NCBI GenBank assembly: GCA_030609325.1
Contig: JAUWCL010000010.1
Location: 1 to 64,000 of the forward strand
Length of the DNA: 64,000 nt
Direction: 5' to 3'
Source: Candidatus Krumholzibacteriota bacterium
Lineage (GTDB): Bacteria; Krumholzibacteriota; Krumholzibacteriia; Krumholzibacteriales; Krumholzibacteriaceae
Positions 51,126-59,855 of the stretch are shown here, one piece after another; the stretch's first letter is position 1; each line of letters begins with the position of its first letter. A model generated the notes under the pieces. It did not search any database, was not told where the DNA came from, and saw only the letters and a program-made list of their open reading frames with translations. Made by a program: the position numbers and the translations under genes.

Positions 51126-53942
51126 GTGCTCATAGAATGGCATAATACGATCCTCAAGAACGATTGCAGTGAGATTTCCGGGGTACTGGGCATCGGCGAG
51201 AACGTCACCAAGCGCAAGCGATCCGACCATATCCAGAGAATGATCATTCGCGTGCTGGAAAATCTCAACCAGGCAAGCGACAGCGAGAGCCTGATGCGCC
51301 ACAGCCTGCTGCTCGTAAGGGACCTGGTGGAATGCGAAGCGGCCGGGATCCGGTTGAGAGACGGCGAGGATTATCCCTATTTTTTCGTAAACGGGTTCAC
51401 GGCGGAGTTCGTGGAAACAGAGAAAACGTTGTGCAGGCGTGACTCCAGCGAAGAGATCGTCCGGAATTCCAGCGGAGACCCGGTCCTGGAGTGCATCTGC
51501 GGTACGGTGATCTCGGGGAAAACGGACCAGGCGAAACCATTCTTTACCAACGCGGGCAGCTTCTGGACAAACAGTATCACGCGGCTGCTCGCAACGACAT
51601 CGAAGAAAGAACGTAGTTTCATCACACGGAACCGCTGTATGACGAAAGGGTACGAATCGATCGCGTTGATCCCGCTCCATTCGAACGGGGACATCATCGG
51701 GCTGCTGCAGCTCAACGACCGCCGCAAGAACAGATTCAACCCCGATATCATCACCCTCCTCGAGGGAATCACCGACAGTATCGGTGGCGCACTGGGAAAA
51801 ATGCTTATAGAGCAATCTCTCCGCGAATCAGAAGAGAAAACCAGGGCGATCGTCGATAACATCGGCATCGGCATTTCGGTCATAAGCCCCGGCATGGAAA
51901 TCCTCTCCATCAACAACCAGATGAAGACCTGGTTTCCCGACATCGATATATCCGATAGTCCGATTTGCTACAGGACCTACAAGAATCCGCCCCAGAATGC
52001 TCCATGCTTGTACTGTCCCATATCGAAGACCCTGCTCGACGGCGAGGTCCACGAGACGATATCGGTGACGAAATGCGGTAACGAGCTGCGGAATTACAGG
52101 ATCGTCTCGAGTCCGATAAAAAACAAGGAAGGTCGGATCGTAGCGGCCATCGAACTAATTGAAGATTACTCGGACAAGATCATGATGGAAAAAGCACTCG
52201 ATGAAAGGCTGCAGTTTGAGGAGACGCTTGTCTCGAATATCTCGGCGAGTCTGATCAGCATCCGGCCGGACCATGTCGACTCCGCACTGGAGGAAGGCCT
52301 CGAATCGATCGCCGCATTTTTCGATGCGGACAACGTGTCGCTCCTATACGTGGATCCCGACTGCAGGGAGTTTCAGGAGACACATCACTGGGCTTCAGGT
52401 CGATTTTCATCGGGGAGCTCCGGCTCGGGCGGCAGTAAGCGCATTTTTCTTCCGAACCTGTATTCCAGGCTGCTTTATCAAAACAGCCTCATATACAACA
52501 GCCCGGAAGCGATCGACGAAGACTTGACCGAGGAGATCGGTTTCCTCATAGACCGAAATCACATGAAGGCGGGAGTGATCGTCAAGCTGACAGACACCAG
52601 CGAGCCATTGCGTCTGATCATGCTTGGATCCATGGAAGAGAAGCCTCATTGGACAGGCGATATCGTTCAGCAACTCAAGTTCATCGGAGATATAATGGTC
52701 AGTGCGATCGATCGAAAAAGGGTCGACAGGCAGCTGCAGGAAACAATAGGAGTCGCGGAATCGGCCAACCGGGCCAAGAGCCAATTCCTCGCCAACATGA
52801 GCCATGAGATCAGAACTCCCCTGAACTCGATCATCGGATTCGCCGACATGATACAGGAGACCGATCTCGATGTCGATCAGCGTGATTACGTGTCTACGAT
52901 TAAAACCAGCAGCGAGATGCTTCTTTTATTGCTCACCGACATTCTCGATCTCTCCAAGATCGAAGCTGGAGAGCTGATGCTCGAGGAGACCGAATTCGAT
53001 CCCAACAGACTGGCGGAAGATGTCTGTAAGATGACCCGCCTGCGGATAGGCGCAAAGCCGATCGAAGTCTCCTGCCGTCTCGGTGAGGATCTTTCGACCC
53101 GTCTGAACGGAGATCCGGTACGGCTTCGTCAGGTACTGACGAATCTCATGGACAACGCGGCGAAGTTCACAGAGAAGGGAAAGATCGAGCTTACCCTCGA
53201 TATGGCCGAAGAAAACGACGACCGTATAAAAATACACGGGATTGTCACAGACTCCGGTATCGGAATACCACACGAACATCAGCAGACGATCTTCGAGCTT
53301 TTTCAGCAGGGAGACAAGTCGATGACGAGGATGTTCGGCGGAACGGGACTCGGCCTTCCGATCTGCAGGCAGATCGTGCATCTGATGGACGGAGAGATCT
53401 GGATCGAGAGCGAGCCCGACAGGGGAAGCTCGTTCCATTTCACCATCTGGCTGACAAAAGTCTCGGAGGAGTACAAGGAGCGTTTCGAGAAAACCACATC
53501 CAAAGGGAAGAAAAATAATGGCCCCGGGACGGAATCTGACGGGCGGCGTGGACCATCGGAAACAACGAGGATCCTTCTCGTAGAAGACAACCCGGTCAAT
53601 ATGAAGCTTGCGAAGCTTATCCTGGCCAGGGAGAACTTTCACGTCGATATTGCCCGTAACGGACGGGAAGCGGTTGATATGTACACATCCGCTCCTGACC
53701 GGACCGATATGATACTCATGGACGTGCAGATGCCCGTAATGGACGGGATCGAGGCAACCAGGGAGATCCGGGCCCGGGGCCATGAATCTGTTCCGATCAT
53801 CGCCATGACTGCGCACGCGATCAATGGCGACAGGGAAAGGTGTCTCGAAGCCGGAATGAACGATTACATCACCAAGCCTATCAGGATTAACCGTGTGCTG
53901 AAGACGATCGCGAAATGGATTGCCGGAAAGGAACTTGTATGA
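51126..53942 (+). CDS. C-terminal part of the split hybrid histidine kinase
   Basis: The 938-residue frame starts at GTG right after the TAA and begins with the rest of the PAS domain. It then has a GAF domain (about 40-220), a PAS domain with a Cys motif (NAPCLYCPISKTLLDGEVHE), a second GAF-like region, HisKA with the H-box FLANMSHEIRTPLNSIIGFA (His about residue 560), HATPase (MDNAAKFTEKG, DSGIGIPHEHQ, GGTGLGLPICRQIV) and a receiver (VEDNPVNMKLA, LMDVQMPVMDG). All catalytic residues are intact, so the kinase may still work if translation restarts. No membrane segment. Co-transcribed with the HPt and diguanylate cyclase genes. Confidence 0.85.
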   Translation: MLIEWHNTILKNDCSEISGVLGIGENVTKRKRSDHIQRMIIRVLENLNQASDSESLMRHSLLLVRDLVECEAAGIRLRDGEDYPYFFVNGFTAEFVETEKTLCRRDSSEEIVRNSSGDPVLECICGTVISGKTDQAKPFFTNAGSFWTNSITRLLATTSKKERSFITRNRCMTKGYESIALIPLHSNGDIIGLLQLNDRRKNRFNPDIITLLEGITDSIGGALGKMLIEQSLRESEEKTRAIVDNIGIGISVISPGMEILSINNQMKTWFPDIDISDSPICYRTYKNPPQNAPCLYCPISKTLLDGEVHETISVTKCGNELRNYRIVSSPIKNKEGRIVAAIELIEDYSDKIMMEKALDERLQFEETLVSNISASLISIRPDHVDSALEEGLESIAAFFDADNVSLLYVDPDCREFQETHHWASGRFSSGSSGSGGSKRIFLPNLYSRLLYQNSLIYNSPEAIDEDLTEEIGFLIDRNHMKAGVIVKLTDTSEPLRLIMLGSMEEKPHWTGDIVQQLKFIGDIMVSAIDRKRVDRQLQETIGVAESANRAKSQFLANMSHEIRTPLNSIIGFADMIQETDLDVDQRDYVSTIKTSSEMLLLLLTDILDLSKIEAGELMLEETEFDPNRLAEDVCKMTRLRIGAKPIEVSCRLGEDLSTRLNGDPVRLRQVLTNLMDNAAKFTEKGKIELTLDMAEENDDRIKIHGIVTDSGIGIPHEHQQTIFELFQQGDKSMTRMFGGTGLGLPICRQIVHLMDGEIWIESEPDRGSSFHFTIWLTKVSEEYKERFEKTTSKGKKNNGPGTESDGRRGPSETTRILLVEDNPVNMKLAKLILARENFHVDIARNGREAVDMYTSAPDRTDMILMDVQMPVMDGIEATREIRARGHESVPIIAMTAHAINGDRERCLEAGMNDYITKPIRINRVLKTIAKWIAGKELV

Positions 53943-54250
53943 ATGTGGAGGAAAACTCGAGAGCGCTGGGTCTGACCGTCGAGGAATACAATGACCTCCT
54001 CGCTCTCTTTGCCGTTGTCGGAATGACTGATTTTCAAAAGTTGCGGGCCGCGATGGAGCACGGCGATTCCGTGCAGGCATCCAGCCTGGCGCATTCACTC
54101 AAGGGGGCGGCCGGCTCCCTCGGATTGACCGTTATCTACGAACTCGCCGCCAATACCGAGAGATTGCTGAACTGTGGACGTTTCGAGGAGGCTGCAGTGC
54201 TAATACAGTCCCTGGAAAAGTGCATGTTCGAGTTCGCGCAGCCGGCCTGA
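53939..54250 (+). CDS. Histidine phosphotransfer (HPt) protein
   Basis: The 103-residue helical protein has the HPt motif HSLKGAAGSLG with phospho-acceptor His52. The ATG overlaps the kinase stop (ATGA). It should carry phosphate from the hybrid kinase receiver to a final response regulator, most simply the diguanylate cyclase encoded 8 bp downstream. Confidence 0.9.
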   Translation: MNVEENSRALGLTVEEYNDLLALFAVVGMTDFQKLRAAMEHGDSVQASSLAHSLKGAAGSLGLTVIYELAANTERLLNCGRFEEAAVLIQSLEKCMFEFAQPA

Positions 54251-54257
54251 GGCCTAC

Positions 54258-55274
54258 ATGCTGAAGCAACAGGATATGCCCGTAGCGACTGAACACATTT
54301 CCAGTCACCCGTTTCCGGTACTGGTCGTAGAGGACAGCGCCGTAATTCAGCGGCAACTCGAGATCGTCCTTGGAAGGGAGGGTTTCGACATCGATACGAC
54401 AGGTGACGGGAACCATGCCCTGGAACTGATGAACAGGCGGTTCTACCCCATCGTCATAACCGACTGGATGATGCCGGGCATGGACGGCCCGACGTTGTGC
54501 AGGGCCATCCGGAAAAAACAGACTCCCGGATATGTGTTCATCATCCTGCTCACATCCAGGGACTCCAGGGAGGATATCGTCCAGGGATTAAAATCAGGGG
54601 CAGACGATTACGTCAACAAGCCGTTCGATGTCTCAGAACTGATCGCCCGGATCAATGCCGGAGAACGTATCCTGGAGCTGGAACATTCCCTTAAGAGGGC
54701 GAACGAGAGAATCCGGAAGCTGTCTATAACAGATCCCCTCACGAAGTGCTATAACCGGAGCTACCTTGCAGAACGAATGCCACAGGCGTTGAAGACCGCT
54801 GCCAGATACGGGCAGTGTCTGTCAATCATGCTGTTCGATGTCGATCATTTTAAAATTCATAACGACACGCTGGGACATCTGGCCGGCGATGAGCTCCTGG
54901 AAGAGTTCGCCCGGTTTGTTAAAACCTTGATCCGGATCGATGTGGACTGGCTGGTACGATACGGCGGTGACGAGTTTCTCCTCGTTATGCTGAATACACC
55001 GGTAAGCGGAGCGGCCGATCTCGCGAAAAGACTTTGTACGGGGATTTCCCACAAATCTTTCACGGTCCTGGAGAAAAAAATCAGGATCACGGCAAGCTTC
55101 GGCGTTACCGGCATCGATATGTCGAACGGTGCCTTCAGGGTAACCGGGGATGCGCTGATAGGCAGCGCCGACAGGTATCTCTACGAGGCGAAGAAGGCGG
55201 GAAGAAACACCGTGAAGATCGGCAGCTACAGTGGCGAGCAGGTAGCCGCATACCTGCGAGCAGGCCCCTCATGA
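54258..55274 (+). CDS. Response-regulator diguanylate cyclase (REC-GGDEF)
   Basis: The 338-residue protein has a receiver domain (VVEDSAVIQRQLEIVLGREG, phospho-Asp in ITDWMMPGMDG, Lys in DDYVNKPFD) and a GGDEF domain with DPLTKCYNRSYLAERM, DVDHFKIHNDTLGHLAGDEL and the intact active site YGGDEF. It should make cyclic-di-GMP when phosphorylated. No RxxD inhibitory site is obvious before GGDEF. The last 49 bp overlap the convergent transposase-like gene. Confidence 0.93.
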   Translation: MLKQQDMPVATEHISSHPFPVLVVEDSAVIQRQLEIVLGREGFDIDTTGDGNHALELMNRRFYPIVITDWMMPGMDGPTLCRAIRKKQTPGYVFIILLTSRDSREDIVQGLKSGADDYVNKPFDVSELIARINAGERILELEHSLKRANERIRKLSITDPLTKCYNRSYLAERMPQALKTAARYGQCLSIMLFDVDHFKIHNDTLGHLAGDELLEEFARFVKTLIRIDVDWLVRYGGDEFLLVMLNTPVSGAADLAKRLCTGISHKSFTVLEKKIRITASFGVTGIDMSNGAFRVTGDALIGSADRYLYEAKKAGRNTVKIGSYSGEQVAAYLRAGPS

Positions 55275-56035
55275 ACATAACTGCAGAGCTTCTCGGCCAG
55301 CATATCGAAGATCCCGTTGTTCCTGTTTGTCCAGCGAAATTCGATCTCATTCATGTACAGGGGAAGCCGGGCATCTGAAACGCCGTGAAACTTGATAAGT
55401 TTCTCTTTCGCGTACGGCCAGAATCCCTGAACGCTGCAGTAGACCCTGCACCTGGGAAAATTCATGCCCTTGTTGACTAGCCTGATCGATTCGCTGCAGC
55501 ATACCAGCGAATCGTAGAGGGCGGTCCTGTCCAGCAGAATCAAGTGGTTATCAACGATCTTACTCGACCGCAGGATCAGTTCCCTGGGGACGGGCTCCAG
55601 ACGGCTTCCGAACCCGTTCCCGATTACTCCGATGATCTCACTGTCCACATTCCTTTCGAACACGGAAGTCAAGTGTCTGTTGCCGAAATGGGCGATCGCC
55701 ATCCTGATCGACGTTACTGCCTTCAGAACCGTCGGATAGCTGATACCGGTCTCATCGGCGATGACCGAGGCCGAAGTCTCCAGCTCGAACAACTTCAGGA
55801 TCCAGAGCCAGTTCCTGAAACTGATCCTGTTCCTGTTTATCCATCTACCCGTGAAGATGTGGAATGTATATCCGCAGTTCGAGCACCGCTTGCGCTTCCC
55901 CGCTTCTATCGAGTAAAGCTTTTTACAGCCGCAGGATAAGCATCTCAACGGACCGGACCTCATGCAGAGTTCGCCGAGATACCGTGCGGCGACCTTTTCT
56001 GTCTTTACTATCTGTTCGAAATCCTGGATTTTCAT
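55226..56035 (-). CDS. IS1595/ISXO2-type transposase-derived protein, catalytically degenerate
   Basis: The 269-residue product keeps the N-terminal helix and zinc ribbon (CLSCGCKKLYSI, RCSNCGYTFHIFTGRW), the HTH (SASVIADETGISYPTVLKAV) and the C-terminal VYCSVQGFWPYAKEKLIKFH, EIEFRWTNRN of IS1595-family transposases. Against the family pattern, the Asn and Glu before GFW are replaced (S, Q) and the DEYFG-type block is DSEIIGVIG, so strand transfer is unlikely. No terminal inverted repeats are seen. It may be a domesticated DNA-binding protein or a decaying copy. The start at 56035 fits the family; longer starts run into the next gene. Confidence 0.8.
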   Translation of the reverse strand: MKIQDFEQIVKTEKVAARYLGELCMRSGPLRCLSCGCKKLYSIEAGKRKRCSNCGYTFHIFTGRWINRNRISFRNWLWILKLFELETSASVIADETGISYPTVLKAVTSIRMAIAHFGNRHLTSVFERNVDSEIIGVIGNGFGSRLEPVPRELILRSSKIVDNHLILLDRTALYDSLVCCSESIRLVNKGMNFPRCRVYCSVQGFWPYAKEKLIKFHGVSDARLPLYMNEIEFRWTNRNNGIFDMLAEKLCSYVHEGPARRYAATCSPL

Positions 56036-56063
56036 GCTGTCTGTCCCTGTTCCCTCGTCCGTA

Positions 56064-56408
56064 TTACGGTCCCGTTTCCAGATCACCCTTATTGTGCTGT
56101 TGCGACACATATTCGAGTCCATGCATCCCGGTTATCACCTCGTATTTGACCTGAGGTTTGCTTACAGAGAGATCGAGGAGATGCAGGATAGCCATAAAGG
56201 TGTCCGAACGGGTGTAATGATGGTGGCACAACTGGTCGCGCCATTCCGAGCTGATGCTGAGACAAAATCCGTCATCTACTTCGATGTTCAGATTGCAGTT
56301 ACTACATCCCGAGTCTGAGATCATTCTGCCGATCATCATCCGCATCGTATCCATAGCCTGCTCCAGATTTTCCTCATCGACATTCATTCTTATCAGTTCC
56401 CGGATCAT
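56064..56408 (-). CDS. Antibiotic biosynthesis monooxygenase (ABM) domain protein
   Basis: The 114 residues match the ferredoxin-like ABM/YgiN fold: MIRELIRMNVDEENLEQAMD, IGRMISDSGCSNCNLNIEVD, SEWRDQLCHHHYTRSDTF, LLDLSVSKPQVKYEVIT. Such proteins include quinol monooxygenases and many of unknown function. It lies 28 bp upstream of the transposase-like gene. A Cys pair (GCSNC) is present in the loop. Confidence 0.75.
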   Translation of the reverse strand: MIRELIRMNVDEENLEQAMDTMRMMIGRMISDSGCSNCNLNIEVDDGFCLSISSEWRDQLCHHHYTRSDTFMAILHLLDLSVSKPQVKYEVITGMHGLEYVSQQHNKGDLETGP

Positions 56409-57063
56409 GCATTACTCCCTCCATCGCTCTCTTCCACACTTACCCCTCCTCAGCCTTGTGCAGTCCTCAGGGCCGACGCCATGAAAGGACCACTTACATG
56501 CATATGGAATAACACGTTTCGTTCCAGTCTGATGAAAAGAATTACGATCCGCCTAACTTGCAATAGAGATAGTAATTACAGAATTATTTAATCCTGTTGG
56601 GAGATGGCTGGCTCGGGAAAAACTCCGACATTTCGGGGATATACGATTTATCGGGGCCAAATATCACATGCTCGAAAACAAGCGTCCCCGTCGATACACC
56701 TGATACTGATCAGAGAGTTGGTCAGGCCCCTGCAACGGATCCGTCAACAAGGAAATCTTCTTGTCAAAGATTTGACACCGTGTAATCCACGGCTCCTCGC
56801 CAGGACTGGATTCAAGTAACTCGAGAAACAGGCGGTTGGAGACGATGCCCGTTCCAGTCTATTGACAGATCGGGTTCGTCGACCTGTCGTTTACCGCTCT
56901 TGATCCGGTACTTCATAAAGCCGTTTCGGCGACTTTCCGGATACAGAGATCTCCTCTTATCAGGATCGACCTCTCGATTTGGCCCTTCGATTGCCATTGA
57001 TCGATAACAGAATGATCCGTTTTCCGACGCGACAAGAATTACTACATCTCTGAAAGAGAGAAA
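56409..57063. other. Gene-free, relatively AT-rich stretch
   Basis: About 650 bp between divergent genes. No frame has the codon use of neighbours. Base composition is visibly lower in GC than the rest of the window. It may contain the promoter of the ABM gene and the remains of lost genes; no tRNA, repeat or terminator is clear. Confidence 0.5.
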
Positions 57064-57491
57064 ATGTCAGCCGAGCTGGAATATCTGCTCATGGAACTCA
57101 GAAACAGGAGATCCGACTACAATGAAGATGATGTAATATTTCGTCTCGATGAGATTGAGCGAAAGCTCGAGATTCTCGAAACGATAATCGACAATACACG
57201 TTTCTCGACAGGGCGAGCGACGGAGACAGGACCGCCGTCCTGAGACTCCCCAGACGGAAGAAAGAGGTCCTGTACAATCTTCTCGAGGGGAAAAGCAACA
57301 GGGAGATCGCAGGCGCGCTGGGAATCTCCGAGAAGACCGTCAAAAATCATCCGTATACTATTTATCGGATGATGAAAATCAGAAGCAGGACCCAACTGAT
57401 CCACCGGCTCGCCATGCCACGGGCGGATGACTCCCTACAAGGAGAAATGGTGGGAGCTACAGGATTTGAACCTGTGACTTCTACCGTGTGA
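57064..57491 (+). pseudogene. Frameshifted LuxR-type helix-turn-helix regulator
   Basis: From the ATG at 57064 a 59-codon frame (MSAELEYLLMELRNRRSDYN...) with a coiled-coil-like helix ends at TGA 57241. Starting at about 57230 in another frame a LuxR/GerE HTH is encoded: LPRRKKEVLYNLLEGKSNRE, IAGALGISEKTVKNHPYTIY, MKIRSRTQLI. That second frame has no ATG, GTG or TTG start. A -1 (or +2) shift near 57200-57240 would join them into a small regulator of about 130 residues. The frame runs into the antisense strand of the tRNA gene. Confidence 0.7.
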
Positions 57492-57523
57492 AGATAGCAC
57501 TCTAACCACTGAGTTAAGCTCCC
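57448..57523 (-). tRNA. tRNA-Val (anticodon CAC)
   Basis: Read on the minus strand: acceptor GGGAGCT / AGCTCCC, D-stem ACTC/GAGT, anticodon stem CTATC/GGTAG with loop TTCACAC, T-arm ACAGG-TTCAAAT-CCTGT, discriminator A and encoded CCA; 76 nt in all. Anticodon CAC reads GUG. Confidence 0.95.
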
Positions 57524-57540
57524 ACCCTATGGCAGAATCT

Positions 57541-57569
57541 ATGATAATGACTTCCCTGCCTGCGGGCAA
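57541..57569 (-). promoter_or_regulatory. Promoter of the tRNA-Val gene
   Basis: On the minus strand TTGCCC (57569-57564) and TATCAT (57546-57541) are 17 bp apart, 18 bp upstream of the tRNA. Confidence 0.65.
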
Positions 57570-57586
57570 GGGAGAATCGCAGGTTC

Positions 57587-57910
57587 CTAGTGGGGAGGTT
57601 CATCGGGCGGCTCCCAGTCGGCCAGCACCTTTCTTATGATCGGGTTATCCTCGTCCTCGTCGTGCCTGTACTCCTCGAGTACCTTCTTCGCCTTCTCCAG
57701 GTCTTCCTTCCTGACCATGATCCGGACGGCGCCCATGCCGTCGACGGTAAAGGGAAGTGCGCTGAACGTCTGGTGGGACCGCATCATCGCCTCGACGCCT
57801 TCCGACTCGAGGAGGACCGCGATCACCTGCGCGTTCATCTCTCCCTGAACGGAGATGAGTTCGACCAGGTCTTCTTCTTTCTCCTCTTCGCGTCTTTCCT
57901 CTTCTGTCAT
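57587..57910 (-). CDS. DUF2007-type putative signal-transducing protein
   Basis: The 107-residue protein has a Glu/Arg-rich N-terminus (MTEEERREEEKEEDLVEL) and a DUF2007-like ferredoxin-fold: VELISVQGEMNAQVIAVLLE, SEGVEAMMRSHQTFSALPFT, GAVRIMVRKEDLEKAKKVLE. It ends in an acidic/Pro tail. Function unknown in this family. The ATG follows GAGGTGG. The longer upstream frame is antisense to nfo. Confidence 0.85.
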   Translation of the reverse strand: MTEEERREEEKEEDLVELISVQGEMNAQVIAVLLESEGVEAMMRSHQTFSALPFTVDGMGAVRIMVRKEDLEKAKKVLEEYRHDEDEDNPIIRKVLADWEPPDEPPH

Positions 57911-57979
57911 TTTCCACCTCGCATCGATGTGACTATCTGTGATATTACTACCGGACCGGACATCCTGCAAGGAGGCATG

Positions 57980-58834
57980 ATGAATCTCGGTGCGCACATG
58001 TCGATAGCGGGCGGCGTCCACCTCGCGCTCCAGCGGGGAAAATCGATTAACTGCAACGCCGTCCAGCTCTTCGTGAAGAGCTCCAACCAGTGGCGCGCAA
58101 AGGCGCTGTCGAGCGAGGAGATCGATCTCTTTCACGAAGAGAGCGCTTCGTTCACTCCCGGATTCGTGATAGCGCACACAAGCTACCTGATAAATATCGC
58201 CTCTCCCGACCCCGCACTTCTGAAAAAGTCCGCCGATTCCCTTCTCGTCGAGCTCGAGAGGTGCGCCGTCCTCGGAATTTCGCACCTTGTCCTCCACCCC
58301 GGCTCGCACAGGGGAGCGGGGATCGATCAGGGGATCGTGACGATCGCCGCGACGATGAACCGGCTCTACGAGAAGACCGCCGGCAACAAGACGGCGATCC
58401 TGCTCGAGATAACGGCGGGACAGGGTAACACGATCGGCTCGACCCTCGAGGAGCTCGCCGGTATCATCGATCTCGTCGAGGACCACTCGCGCGTCGGCGT
58501 CTGCTTCGATACCTGCCACGCCTTCGCCGCCGGGTACGACATCAGGACGAAGAAGACGTACAACGCCACCTTCCGGGCACTCGATGACATCATCGGGTTC
58601 GACTATCTCAGGGCCTTCCATCTCAACGATTCGCTGAAGGAGTTCGGCAGCCGACGCGACCGGCACGCCCACATAGGAAAGGGCGAAATAGGCATCGGGG
58701 CGTTCGCCAACCTCATGAGGGACAAGAGGTTCCTCGACCGCCCGATGGTGCTCGAGACGCCGAAGGGGCCGGACCTGAAGGAGGACGTCGAGAACCTCGC
58801 CCTCCTGCGCAGCCTGCGCAAGGTGAAGAAATGA
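57980..58834 (+). CDS. nfo: Deoxyribonuclease IV (AP endonuclease)
   Basis: Cuts 5' of abasic sites using three zinc ions. The 284-residue TIM-barrel protein has LGAHMSIAGGVHLALQRGKS, NAVQLFVKSSNQWRAK, AHTSYLINIASPDPALLKKS, LVLHPGSHRGAG, ILLEITAGQGNTIGSTLEEL, GVCFDTCHAFAAGYDI, FHLNDSLKEFGSRRDRHAHI and VLETPKGPD, the three EndoIV signatures. AGGAGG upstream favours the second of two adjacent ATGs. Confidence 0.95.
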   Translation: MNLGAHMSIAGGVHLALQRGKSINCNAVQLFVKSSNQWRAKALSSEEIDLFHEESASFTPGFVIAHTSYLINIASPDPALLKKSADSLLVELERCAVLGISHLVLHPGSHRGAGIDQGIVTIAATMNRLYEKTAGNKTAILLEITAGQGNTIGSTLEELAGIIDLVEDHSRVGVCFDTCHAFAAGYDIRTKKTYNATFRALDDIIGFDYLRAFHLNDSLKEFGSRRDRHAHIGKGEIGIGAFANLMRDKRFLDRPMVLETPKGPDLKEDVENLALLRSLRKVKK

Positions 58835-58916
58835 TTTCGCTTGAGTCCACGCCTTCCCCTTCATATACTTCCATTTCCGCAAACATGAAATTCATATCAG
58901 CCAGGAAGACAACATA

Positions 58917-59852
58917 ATGTACGACGTAGCAATAATCGGATCGGGGCCTGCAGGGCTCACTGCGGCCATCTATACCTGCCGCGCCGACCTCAAGACCGTC
59001 GTGATAGACGGGATGGCGCCGGGCGGCCAGCTGATGATCACATCCGAGGTGGAGAACTTCCCCGGTTTCCCCGAGGGAATCCAGGGCCCCGAGCTGATGG
59101 GAAGGATGAGGAAACAGGCGGAGAAGTTCGGAGCCGAGTTCAAGGCGGGAGAGCTCTCCGCGATAGATACCGACAGCAAGCCGTTCAAGCTCACCGCCGG
59201 AGGAGACACCTTCGAGGCGAAAAGCGTGATCATCGCAACCGGTTCGTCGTCGAGGTGGCTCGGGCTCGAGTCGGAGCAGGAACTCAGGGGCAAGGGCGTG
59301 TCGGCATGCGCGACCTGCGACGGCTTCTTTTTCCAGGACCGTGTCGTAGCCGTCATCGGCGGCGGGGACGCGGCGACCGAGGAGGCCACGTTCCTGACGC
59401 GCTTCGCCAGCAAGGTCTACCTGGTCCACAGGCGCGACGAGCTGAGGGCGTCTGCCGCGATGCAGAAAAGAACGATCGAGAACGACAAGATCGAGATCAT
59501 ATGGGATTCTGTACCGGTCGACATCCTCGACAGGACCGCGGGCAAGGTCACCGCGCTCGTCCTCAGGAACGTCAAGACCGACGAGACGACCGAATTCCCC
59601 CTCGACGGCGTCTTCGTGGCGATCGGCCACGACCCGGCGACCGGCGTCTTCGCCGGCAAGATCGAGCTCGACGAAAAGGGATACATGGTCGTCAAGGGAA
59701 ATACCGGCACCTCGGTGCCGGGGATATTCGTCGCGGGCGACGTCAGCGATACGAGATACAAGCAGGCGATATCGGCAGCCGGCAGCGGCTGCAGGGCCGC
59801 TATCGACGCCCTCAAGTTCCTCGAGGGAGAGGAAACAAGCGCGGGATGGTAG
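58917..59852 (+). CDS. trxB: Thioredoxin-disulfide reductase
   Basis: FAD/NADPH enzyme reducing thioredoxin. The 311-residue protein has the FAD site IIGSGPAGLTAAIYTCRADL, the redox pair C131-ATC134 in SACATCDGFFF, the NADPH site VIGGGDAATEEATFLTRFA with HRRDELRA, and the C-terminal GIFVAGDVSDTRYKQAISAA. Full length. Followed at 3 bp by the FabL-like gene. Confidence 0.95.
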   Translation: MYDVAIIGSGPAGLTAAIYTCRADLKTVVIDGMAPGGQLMITSEVENFPGFPEGIQGPELMGRMRKQAEKFGAEFKAGELSAIDTDSKPFKLTAGGDTFEAKSVIIATGSSSRWLGLESEQELRGKGVSACATCDGFFFQDRVVAVIGGGDAATEEATFLTRFASKVYLVHRRDELRASAAMQKRTIENDKIEIIWDSVPVDILDRTAGKVTALVLRNVKTDETTEFPLDGVFVAIGHDPATGVFAGKIELDEKGYMVVKGNTGTSVPGIFVAGDVSDTRYKQAISAAGSGCRAAIDALKFLEGEETSAGW

Positions 59853-59855
59853 ACA

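Noticed and set aside
55226-56408. Complete insertion sequence
   Set aside because: No terminal inverted repeats or target duplication could be seen and the catalytic block is altered.
56700-56760. Further sigma-54 promoter near 56720 (TTGGTCAGGCCCCTGCAA)
   Set aside because: Spacing is right but the -24 box lacks the A-C after GGT and no gene or RNA follows within reach.
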